Origin: DAOULY01 sp034414595
GTDB taxonomy: Bacteria > Chloroflexota > Dehalococcoidia > SZUA-161 > JAUWZY01
Length of the DNA: 47,711 nucleotides
Direction: 5' to 3'
NCBI GenBank assembly: GCA_034414595.1
Contig: DAOULY010000007.1
Location: 1 to 47,711 of the forward strand
Position numbers and translations under genes: made by a program. Numbering within the stretch: position 1 is the first letter of the stretch; the number at the start of each line of letters is the position of its first letter. The notes under the pieces were generated by a model that saw only the letters and a list, made by a program, of their open reading frames with translations, did no database searches and was not told the origin of the DNA. Shown here piece after piece: positions 34,992-41,584 of this stretch.

Positions 34992-35135
34992 ATGCCCAGC
35001 CTGAGAGCTTTTTTCACCAACATGTCGGTCCCAATGCCTCTTCACCGAAAGCTGTATCTCGTATTCCGCAACAATCTAACCAAAGCCTGGAAGAGGCAAA
35101 GTTGCTGTGGCCATCCCGGAGAACCTGGATGCTGA
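34992..35135 (+). CDS. Small Cys-rich protein with a CCGHPGEPGC tail
   Basis: A 47-residue protein, ATG at 34992 and TGA at 35133-35135, with a GGGGCGGG-type site just upstream. It is basic and ends in 'CCGHPGEPGC' after 'HRKLYLVFRNNLTKAWKRQS'. Small proteins with a similar CCG-x-GEPGC end occur, as I remember, in anaerobic Chloroflexota and related genomes, without a known function. Three Cys and a His could bind a metal. It lies 13 bases after the 34427 gene, so it is probably the last cistron of that operon. Confidence 0.6.
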   Translation: MPSLRAFFTNMSVPMPLHRKLYLVFRNNLTKAWKRQSCCGHPGEPGC

Positions 35136-35200
35136 CAGACAGTGGAATCACCTCCTGGTCGAGGAGGGGTACGGAGCACCGATTAAACAGATGCATCCTC

Positions 35201-36331
35201 TCACCGCTTCCCCAAGAAAGCCTTGCACTTCTGCTCGATAGTCGCTAGCAGGGAGTCTAAGGAAGCAGCAAAAGCGGCCACCCCATCCCTCTGCAGTGTG
35301 GCATGCACCTCATCCATATTTATGCCCAAGTCTTCCAGCTGTTCCAGCGTGCCCTTAGCCTCTGACAAATCCTGACCCAAGGTCTGGCGGAGAGTGCCGT
35401 GGTCCAAGAAGGCGCTCCATGTCTCTGGGGGCACTGTATTCACCGTGCCCGGACCAATCAGATCGTCCACGTACTTAACATCGCTGTAAGCAGGGTTCTT
35501 GGTGCTGGTACTGCCCCACAGCAAGCGCTGGGGCTTGGCTCCTTTTGCCTCCAGGGCCCTGAAGTCGGCAGCAGCAAAGCGCTGTCGGTATAGCTGATAA
35601 ATAACCTGTGAGTTTGCTACGGCCGCCCGGCCACGCAGCCCCTCCAGCTCCTGTTTCCGCACTGAGTCTGTCTCCGTGGCAATAAGCTCCTCCAGCCGCT
35701 TATCCACAGTAGTATCTATGCGGCTGACAAAGACGCTAGCCACCGATGCCACCCGGCTGAGCTCGCCTCCCTGCTGGGCCAGGTCGCGAAGGCCATCGAT
35801 ATAGGCCTGGGCCACCATGGCATAGTTGTGGGGAGAGAAGAGAAGAGTGACATTGATGTTTATCCCGGAGGCGATAAGGCGGCGCAGGGCCACCATCCCC
35901 TCAAGGGTACCGGGCACTTTGATCATGACATTGGGGGCGTTTACAAGGCGGAAGAGTCGGGTAACCTCAGCCAGGGTCTTCTCCAGATCATAGGCGTACT
36001 GAGCTGGGGGCTCGAGGCTGATATAACCATCTAGACCCCCGCTCCGCTCATACACGGGACGGAAGGCAGCAGCAGCCTCCTGAATATCAGCGATGGCAAG
36101 TGCCTCATAGATTTCAAAGGGGCTCTTGCCTTCAGCAGCCATGCGTTGTATATCGGGCTCGTAGTCCTTGCCATGACTGATGGACTTGTCAAAGATAGTA
36201 GGGTTGGAGGTCATCCCGCTGAGTCCCTCCTCCTCTATCATGCGGCGGAGCTCCCCAGACCGAGTGTGGCCCCTTTCAATCATGTCCAGCCAGGGGCTCT
36301 GCCCCAATTTGAGAAGCTCTACAGTCTTCAC
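35201..36331 (-). CDS. tal: Transaldolase
   Basis: A 376-residue transaldolase of the long bacterial/cyanobacterial type. Schiff-base Lys is in 'NVMIKVPGT'; other family blocks are 'GMTSNPTIFDKSI', 'NINVTLLFSPHNYAMVAQAY', 'VASVFVSRIDTTVDKRL', 'QRLLWGSTSTKNPAYSDVKY' and 'GPGTVNTVP'. It moves a dihydroxyacetone unit between sugar phosphates in the non-oxidative pentose phosphate pathway. GTG at 36331 is chosen as start: AAGGAGG lies four bases upstream and 'VKTVELLKLGQSPW' is the usual opening. The longer frame to 36403 would begin near the predicted transcription start. It is divergent from the ferritin operon. Confidence 0.95.
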   Translation of the reverse strand: MKTVELLKLGQSPWLDMIERGHTRSGELRRMIEEEGLSGMTSNPTIFDKSISHGKDYEPDIQRMAAEGKSPFEIYEALAIADIQEAAAAFRPVYERSGGLDGYISLEPPAQYAYDLEKTLAEVTRLFRLVNAPNVMIKVPGTLEGMVALRRLIASGININVTLLFSPHNYAMVAQAYIDGLRDLAQQGGELSRVASVASVFVSRIDTTVDKRLEELIATETDSVRKQELEGLRGRAAVANSQVIYQLYRQRFAAADFRALEAKGAKPQRLLWGSTSTKNPAYSDVKYVDDLIGPGTVNTVPPETWSAFLDHGTLRQTLGQDLSEAKGTLEQLEDLGINMDEVHATLQRDGVAAFAASLDSLLATIEQKCKAFLGKR

Positions 36332-36418
36332 GGCGCCTCCTTGATCTTGCTGGTCAGCGGCACAAGCTTTCTCTCTCACCAGCCACGCAGTATGCCCTGC
36401 CACAACTGGCCAAAGCTA

Positions 36419-36448
36419 ATTATCGGCCTGCACCGTCTGCGATGTCAA
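36419..36448 (-). promoter_or_regulatory. Promoter for transaldolase
   Basis: On the minus strand TTGACA (36448-36443), an 18-base spacer and GATAAT (36424-36419). The -35 hexamer is the outer part of the left arm of the symmetric operator at 36443-36484. Confidence 0.5.
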
Positions 36449-36484
36449 GATGTCCCCTATGGCCATAATATCGCCATCTTGACA
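36443..36484. promoter_or_regulatory. Symmetric operator between two divergent promoters
   Basis: A perfect 10-base inverted repeat: TGTCAAGATG (36443-36452) and CATCTTGACA (36475-36484), separated by 22 bases. Each arm contains the TTGACA -35 hexamer of one of the two divergent promoters, so a regulator bound to both arms would control transaldolase and the ferritin operon together. The rest of 36332-36634 holds no gene. Confidence 0.55.
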
Positions 36485-36508
36485 GATTTTATGAAAGCTC
36501 CCTAATAT
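36479..36508 (+). promoter_or_regulatory. Promoter for the DPSL-cytochrome b5-ZIP operon
   Basis: TTGACA (36479-36484), an 18-base spacer and TAATAT (36503-36508), about 230 bases before the ferritin start. The -35 lies within the right arm of the symmetric operator. Confidence 0.5.
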
Positions 36509-36634
36509 CTTAGTAGGGCGTGCCCGCTGGGCATTTGATCACACGCGCCCAAGGGCTTCGAGCAGGCCGGAGAGAGGGGCCTGCCTGATAAGGGGGTGAG
36601 ACAGGAACGGGAGTAGGAGGTGAATTAGGCACAC

Positions 36635-36748
36635 ATGAAGCTTCAGCGTCGGGGTTGGGAGGTGATGTTGTATAGGATCAAGAAAAGGAAAAATGCGTTG
36701 ATTCTAGATAGGAAAAGTCATTTCAGAGAGGAGGAGGTTGATGGCTAA
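36635..36748 (+). CDS. Possible 37-residue basic peptide ahead of the ferritin gene
   Basis: ATG at 36635 opens a 37-codon frame (start MKLQRRGWEVMLYRIKKRK) whose TAA at 36746-36748 overlaps the first codons of the ferritin gene. An AGGAGG lies 14 bases upstream, farther than ideal. The peptide is strongly basic. It may be a translated leader or chance. Confidence 0.25.
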   Translation: MKLQRRGWEVMLYRIKKRKNALILDRKSHFREEEVDG

Positions 36749-37292
36749 AGTAGCACGAGAAATGGTGGAGCTGACAGGGGTCAATCTTGATGAACTGCTG
36801 GAATTGCTGGTCTCGAATGCGGCCGCTGAGCTCACCACCTACTATTACTACACAATCCTACGGGTGAACCTGATTGGACTGGACGGGGAGACTATCAAGG
36901 AAATCGCGGAGACGGCCCGCATAGAGGACCGCAATCACTTCGAGGCGCTGGTCCCCCGCATCTATGAACTCGGTGGCAAGCTGCCGCAGGATATGAAGGA
37001 ATTCCATGACATCTCAGCCTGTCGGGCCGCCTTGCTGCCACAGGACCCAAGCGACATTAAGGCCATGTTGACAGTGCTGGTGGAGGCGGAGAGATGCGCA
37101 GTGCGGGGTTACACCCACGTCTGCAACGTGACCGCAGGCAAGGACCATCGAACCTACGATTTGTCCCTGTCGATCCTCAATGAGGAAATAGAGCATGAAT
37201 CATGGTTCTCCGAATTCCTCGGCGAGGGTCCCTCCGGCCACTTCCTGCGTCGTGGTGACACTTCACCCTTCGTGTCCAAATTCCTAAAGTAA
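36741..37292 (+). CDS. Dps-like ferritin-superfamily protein (DPSL / thioferritin type)
   Basis: A 183-residue four-helix protein; the ATG at 36741 follows a GAGGAGGAGG run. The DPSL pattern is clear: 'AAAELTTYYYYTILRVNLIG' (Glu30), 'ARIEDRNHFEALVPRIYELG' (Glu62, His66), 'EAERCAVRGYTHVC' (Glu116, Cys119) and 'NEEIEHESWF' (Glu149, His152), which supply the di-iron site. Cys94 ('ISAC') and Cys119 correspond to the conserved Cys pair of archaeal DPSL proteins. The family forms 12-mers that store iron and remove peroxide. The cytochrome b5-like and ZIP transporter genes follow, which fits iron handling or oxidative stress in an anaerobe. Confidence 0.9.
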   Translation: MAKVAREMVELTGVNLDELLELLVSNAAAELTTYYYYTILRVNLIGLDGETIKEIAETARIEDRNHFEALVPRIYELGGKLPQDMKEFHDISACRAALLPQDPSDIKAMLTVLVEAERCAVRGYTHVCNVTAGKDHRTYDLSLSILNEEIEHESWFSEFLGEGPSGHFLRRGDTSPFVSKFLK

Positions 37293-37344
37293 CTGTAAAA
37301 CAGGCGGGGGAGGTCCGAACCTGCCTCGGGCCTCCCCGACGCCA

Positions 37345-37614
37345 ATGAGCAGAAGTCGTAACCAGAAGTCTATGACGAAGCGAAGATTCACCCGGGAAGA
37401 ACTGACCCAATACAACGGTAAAAATGGAGCACCGGCATTCATCGCCTACAAGGGCAAAGTGTACGATGTATCCAGTAGTCCGCTCTGGCGGAATGGGAGG
37501 CATCAAGCTCGTCACCAAGCTGGCTCAGATTTGACCAAAGGGCTGGAACAAGCTCCACACAGTGCCGACCTGCTGGAGAAGTTTCCCATAGTTGGAACTA
37601 TAGAAGATGACTGA
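37345..37614 (+). CDS. Cytochrome b5-like heme-binding domain protein
   Basis: An 89-residue protein with the prokaryotic cyt-b5 pattern: 'RRFTREELTQYNGKNGAPAF', 'IAYKGKVYDVSSSPLWRNGR', then 'HQARHQAGSDLTKGLEQAPH' and 'LLEKFPIVGTI'. The His residues in 'RHQARHQAG' and 'APH' are the candidate axial heme ligands. No membrane anchor or signal peptide is seen, so it is a soluble electron carrier or ligand-binding protein. The ATG at 37345 is used; the ATG at 37372 just before the conserved part is also possible, and neither has a strong ribosome site. It lies between the ferritin and ZIP genes. Confidence 0.85.
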   Translation: MSRSRNQKSMTKRRFTREELTQYNGKNGAPAFIAYKGKVYDVSSSPLWRNGRHQARHQAGSDLTKGLEQAPHSADLLEKFPIVGTIEDD

Positions 37615-37622
37615 GTAAGAGT

Positions 37623-38435
37623 ATGACAGGTTTCCTACAAAACCTTCATCCGGTAATACAGGCTCTTCTAGCAACATGTTTCACCTACGCCATGACTGCT
37701 CTCGGCGCCGCCCCGGTATTTTTTGCCCGGGATATGAGCAGGAAGCTACTCGACGGGATGCTTGGTTTTGCCGCAGGAGTCATGATCGCCGCCAGCTTCT
37801 GGTCGCTGCTTGCTCCAGCACTTGAGATGGCAGAAGGCCAGAGTGTCCCCGCTTGGTTTCCAGCCCTGGGAGGTTTCCTGCTGGGAGGCATCTTCTTGCG
37901 GGGTGCTGATAGAATACTTCCCCATCTCCACATCGGCTTTCCTATAGAGGAAGCTGAAGGAATTAAGACGACCTGGCGGCGGAGCACCCTGCTCATTCTG
38001 GCGATAACTTTGCACAACATCCCCGAAGGCCTTGCTGTGGGAGTGGCCTTTGGGGCGGCTGCCGCCGGTTATCCTGCTGCCACTTTAGCAGGAGCCATCG
38101 CCCTAGCTATAGGCATCGGCATCCAGAATTTCCCCGAAGGGCTTGCAGTCTCCATGCCTCTTCGCCGTGAGGGCATGTCGCGGCGGAGAAGCTTTTGGTA
38201 TGGGCAATTATCGGGAGTAGTCGAACCTATCGCCGGCGTCGTCGGAGCAGCAGCCGTTATTCTGGCCCGTCCCATCCTGCCATATGCTCTGGGTTTCGCC
38301 GCAGGAGCGATGATCTTCGTCGTGGTCGAGGAGCTGGTCCCAGAATCTCAGCGTGGCGGCAATACCGATATAGCCACCATGGGCGCGATGATAGGTTTTG
38401 CGCTAATGATGCTACTGGATGTGGCATTCGGCTAG
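37623..38435 (+). CDS. ZIP-family metal transporter
   Basis: A 270-residue membrane protein with about eight helices. The metal-binding helices 4 and 5 carry 'LHNIPEGLAVG' and 'QNFPEGLAVSMP', the ZIP signature (His, Asn, Glu). 'PHLHIG' in the preceding loop is His-rich. It imports divalent metals such as Zn or Fe, or acts in the opposite direction. It starts eight bases after the cytochrome-b5-like gene and is in one operon with the ferritin. Confidence 0.95.
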   Translation: MTGFLQNLHPVIQALLATCFTYAMTALGAAPVFFARDMSRKLLDGMLGFAAGVMIAASFWSLLAPALEMAEGQSVPAWFPALGGFLLGGIFLRGADRILPHLHIGFPIEEAEGIKTTWRRSTLLILAITLHNIPEGLAVGVAFGAAAAGYPAATLAGAIALAIGIGIQNFPEGLAVSMPLRREGMSRRRSFWYGQLSGVVEPIAGVVGAAAVILARPILPYALGFAAGAMIFVVVEELVPESQRGGNTDIATMGAMIGFALMMLLDVAFG

Positions 38436-38470
38436 TGATAGTAAGCTGATCTCAACTCAGGAGGGAGAGA

Positions 38471-39298
38471 ATGGAACTTCAGATCACCACTTTGAGCGAA
38501 AATAGCGCAAACTACGGCTTCATCGCCGAGTGGGGGCTCAGCATCCTGGTGGATGTGGACGGAGTGAGAATTCTTTTGGACACCGCGTTGAGCTTTACGG
38601 CAGTGCATAATGCCCAGCTACTTGGAATCGACCTTAATACAATTGACCGGATAGTCCTGAGCCACGGTCACGCCGACCACACCGGAGGGCTCCGCGATGT
38701 GCTGAGGAGGACGGGAGAGGTGCCGGTAATCGCGCACCCTGATGTGTGGGCTATCAAGTATGTCCAGCGTGACCAAGAGAAGAAGCACATCGGGATACCA
38801 TTCTCACTGGAGGAGATGGAAAACCTGGGTGCCCGCTTCGTTTTAAGAACAGAACCGACCTATCTCACTGACCGGGTTATGACCACCGGCGAGATACCGA
38901 TGGCCAGCGGCTATGAGGAGATCGATGAAAACCTGTTCATCAAAGAGAACGGCATGCTCCTGCCAGATAAACTGGCTGATGACCTGGCCTTGATTATCAA
39001 TACCGACTTCGGTTTGGTCGTCATCCTCGGCTGTGCTCACCGGGGCATAATCAATACCCTGCGCCATGCTCAAAATCTAACTGGCAAGGAACAAGTTTAT
39101 GCCGCCATTGGGGGCACCCACCTCTTTCGAGCTTCACAGGAGCAGGTAGAGCAAACAATAGCGGCCCTCAAGGATATGGGTGTCCAGAAGCTGGGCGTAT
39201 CCCATTGCACAGGTTTTCATGCCGCCGCACGACTGGCTCAAGAGTTTGGGGACATTTTCTTCCTGAACAATGCCGGCACTCAGTTCACTTTGCCTTAG
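38471..39298 (+). CDS. MBL-fold hydrolase of the COG1237 (dihydropterin-RFAP synthase-like) group
   Basis: A 275-residue metallo-beta-lactamase-fold protein with 'IVLSHGHADHTGG' (HxHxDH), 'LDTA' in the preceding strand, 'VILGCAHRGIINT' with the next metal His, and 'IGGTHLFRAS' and 'GVSHCTGFHAA' near the end. This pattern matches COG1237, named after an archaeal enzyme that makes a methanopterin precursor; in bacteria the function is usually unknown. AGGAGGGAG precedes the ATG. It is the last gene of the ferritin-ZIP operon before a strong terminator. Confidence 0.9.
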   Translation: MELQITTLSENSANYGFIAEWGLSILVDVDGVRILLDTALSFTAVHNAQLLGIDLNTIDRIVLSHGHADHTGGLRDVLRRTGEVPVIAHPDVWAIKYVQRDQEKKHIGIPFSLEEMENLGARFVLRTEPTYLTDRVMTTGEIPMASGYEEIDENLFIKENGMLLPDKLADDLALIINTDFGLVVILGCAHRGIINTLRHAQNLTGKEQVYAAIGGTHLFRASQEQVEQTIAALKDMGVQKLGVSHCTGFHAAARLAQEFGDIFFLNNAGTQFTLP

Positions 39299-39386
39299 GA
39301 GTTATCGTAACGTTCAGAATAGAGATTGGACCGAATTTTGCCAGTTGCCTCAAGACGAAGTTAGGAACACACAGAGGCAACAAAAG

Positions 39387-39426
39387 AGAAAAGCAGGATG
39401 AATCAAAACTTACACCCTGCTTTTCT
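39387..39426. terminator. Bidirectional transcription terminator
   Basis: A perfect 11-base stem, AGAAAAGCAGG (39387-39397) and CCTGCTTTTCT (39416-39426), with an 18-base loop. Because the arms are A-rich and T-rich, U tracts arise on both strands. It separates the convergent MBL gene (plus) and HEAT-repeat gene (minus). Confidence 0.75.
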
Positions 39427-39532
39427 TATGTGCAAATAGCGCGGTTACCCTTGTGGCTCTTGAGCTATATTCAAAGTAGCGCGATAGCCAACGCAGCTAC
39501 CAAGGTAGTCAGAAACAGCAGATCAAAGAGAG

Positions 39533-40777
39533 TCAGCACGAGTTTCTTAAGTTAGCTACCCAATTGGCATGCTGAATCTCCCAGCGCACATTGCTATCAG
39601 CAATTTCTTTGCCATATAGCCCCTGTAGCGCATTAGGAGCGTTACTAATTCTTCCTACAGCTGTAGCGGCATTTTCAGCCACTCGCGCATCCTTATCGCC
39701 AATCGCTTCAATTAATGGTCGAACAGCTCGATCATCTCCAATCCGCCCTAGTGCCTCAGCAGCTTGGGCGCGCACAAAGCCCTCACCATCATCCAGTGCC
39801 ACTATCAGTGGCTCAACAGACCGGTTATCACCAATCCGCCCTAACGCTTGAGCTGCCTGGGCACGCACCAAGACATCACTATTCGTAAGCGCCTGGATCA
39901 GCGGCTCAACACACCGATTATCACCAATCCGCCCCAGCGCCTCGGCTGCACATAGCTGCTTGTACGCATCGCCATTGTCGAGTGCCTTAATCAGCGGCTC
40001 AACGGTAGGCTCACCCATCTCCTTCAATGCCATAATAGCATTCATCCACACAGCATAGTTGCCAGCGGCTGCTTCCAGCAGTGGTTTGATAGCCAGATTG
40101 TTGCCGAGCTGCCCCAGAGCTTTGGCGGCACATGCACGCACATATGCATCACTATCGCCGAGTGCTTCAATCAGCGGCTCAACAGCAGGCTCACCCATTC
40201 CCCTAAACGCTTCAGCAGCAGCCAACCATAGAGAATGGCTGCCGGCAACTGCTTTGAGCATTGGCCGGATGGCAGGCTGACCAATCTCACTCAGCGCCTG
40301 AATAGCATGGATACAAATGTTTTCGTCAGGGAGTAGACTGATAAGCGGCTCAACAGCTCGACTATCACGAATACTGCCCAGTGCCTGGGCAGCACGACCG
40401 CGCACAAGGTCATCGCTGTCGGTGAGCGCCTTGACTATTAGCTGCTCAGCAGCACGGTTATCGCCAATTCTCCCCAGCGCCTGGGCTGCCTGAGCACGCA
40501 CCAGAACCTCGCTATCGCCGAGCGACTGGATTAGCGGCTCAACAGCACGGTTATCGCCAATCCTCCCCAATGCTTGAGCTGCTTGGGCACGTACAAGACT
40601 GCTATCATCACCGAGTGCCTTCACTAACAACTCGATACACCCATTACTGCCAACTACCCCCAAGGCCTGAGCAGCATCACAGCGTATAATCCAGTTACCG
40701 TCCTCAAGCGCTACTACCAACCCTCCTATATCTTGCCTTTTCTCCAGTTCCCGAACATTTGGTGACCAGTCTTCCAT
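39533..40777 (-). CDS. HEAT-repeat (PBS-lyase-like) protein
   Basis: A 414-residue protein starting at the ATG at 40777, which is preceded by GGGGAGGT; the longer frame to 40921 lacks such a site. It is built almost wholly of about 12-13 HEAT repeats of 31 residues with the consensus 'VRAQAAQALGRIGDNRAVEP'. Several copies are nearly identical, which indicates recent expansion, while those in the middle ('SHSLWLAAAEAFRGMGEPAV') are diverged. Such proteins act as scaffolds or, in phycobilin lyases, as chromophore-binding proteins. No catalytic residue is evident. The C-terminal 40 residues ('NALQGLYGKEIADSNVRWEI') are not repeats. Confidence 0.9.
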   Translation of the reverse strand: MEDWSPNVRELEKRQDIGGLVVALEDGNWIIRCDAAQALGVVGSNGCIELLVKALGDDSSLVRAQAAQALGRIGDNRAVEPLIQSLGDSEVLVRAQAAQALGRIGDNRAAEQLIVKALTDSDDLVRGRAAQALGSIRDSRAVEPLISLLPDENICIHAIQALSEIGQPAIRPMLKAVAGSHSLWLAAAEAFRGMGEPAVEPLIEALGDSDAYVRACAAKALGQLGNNLAIKPLLEAAAGNYAVWMNAIMALKEMGEPTVEPLIKALDNGDAYKQLCAAEALGRIGDNRCVEPLIQALTNSDVLVRAQAAQALGRIGDNRSVEPLIVALDDGEGFVRAQAAEALGRIGDDRAVRPLIEAIGDKDARVAENAATAVGRISNAPNALQGLYGKEIADSNVRWEIQHANWVANLRNSC

Positions 40778-40878
40778 AGCTACCTCCCCTCTCTTTATTT
40801 CTCTCTCACTCTCAGTCCACTCAATCCACATCTGACCAATCCTTACATTAACTATATTGTTCCCATAGCAGGCATTAT

Positions 40879-40998
40879 GCAATAGTACACAGGTATCATC
40901 CCAGGAGATAAAAAGGGCCACACTGGTGAGCCTAAAGGGTCATTCCAATTCTAACCTGGTTTTTGAGGTACACCCGGCTGTGGCTTTTGTACTATTGC
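40879..40998. repeat. MITE-like element with 11-base terminal inverted repeats
   Basis: GCAATAGTACA (40879-40889) and TGTACTATTGC (40988-40998) are perfect inverted repeats bounding 120 bases with no coding content. No clear target-site duplication flanks them. The element sits upstream of the HEAT-repeat gene within a gene-free stretch (40778-41082). It might be a small non-autonomous mobile element or a regulatory symmetry. Confidence 0.35.
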
Positions 40999-41082
40999 GC
41001 ACCCTTCTTCAAGAGGGAACAAACAATCTGGGGCAAAAGAGATGCTACAAAATGATGCGGTTCTCTGCGGTCATAGCTTCCC

Positions 41083-41388
41083 TCAGAGCGCCTTCACATT
41101 GACTTCCAGGCTTTCCACCCTATCCACCCCTTTTAATGATGAGACCAAGCCAATAAGTGTGTTGGCGATGATGTCGCTGGGGAAAGGGCTGAGAGCGAGC
41201 TCAGTCTCATTGACAACGACCCTGACCTCGCCCTGCTCGAGATAAAGCTCCAAGCTGTTTATTTCCTCAGCCCCTTTTAATGTGGAAACGGCACTGACCA
41301 CGGTCTTGGCTAAGAATTCCGCGGGGAACTCGGTAAGCTCAATCGGAGTCCTATTCACCAAAAGTCTTGTCTCCCACTTTTCCTTCAC
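41083..41388 (-). CDS. Small protein made of two tandem homologous halves
   Basis: A 101-residue protein starting at GTG (41388), with GGGAGG six bases upstream. It consists of two copies of a roughly 45-residue unit: 'VNRTPIELTEFPAEFLAKTV' continuing to 'LKGAEEINSLEL', and 'VNETELALSPFPSDIIANTL' continuing to 'LKGVDRVESLEV'. Each unit is a strand, a helix and a strand, so the protein may be a pseudo-dimer. No signal peptide is seen and the family is not recognised. It has its own promoter (41478-41449) and lies downstream of the sensor kinase. Confidence 0.75.
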   Translation of the reverse strand: MKEKWETRLLVNRTPIELTEFPAEFLAKTVVSAVSTLKGAEEINSLELYLEQGEVRVVVNETELALSPFPSDIIANTLIGLVSSLKGVDRVESLEVNVKAL

Positions 41389-41448
41389 TTTTTGCCTCCC
41401 ATTCTCTCACCTTCGCGATATCTCATGCCACTTTTCGACCACAAGTCT

Positions 41449-41478
41449 ATTCTATAGGACTGCGAGAACTGAGGTCAA
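41449..41478 (-). promoter_or_regulatory. Promoter for the 101-residue protein
   Basis: On the minus strand TTGACC (41478-41473), an 18-base spacer and TAGAAT (41454-41449), about 60 bases before the GTG start. Confidence 0.5.
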
Positions 41479-41584
41479 TTGCCAAGGTAGCAAATGGGAA
41501 AGATGAACTTCCACCTGAACAACTGGTATGTAGACCGACCATAAGAGGTATATCAGAGAGGTCGAGGGTATAACTCGCTGCGCC

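Noticed and set aside
35109..35250. Second plus-strand frame with protein-like sequence (AIPENLDADRQWNHLLVEE) over the end of the Cys-rich gene
   Set aside because: It has no start with a ribosome site and runs into the transaldolase 3' end; it could be a shadow frame, although the sequence looks protein-like.
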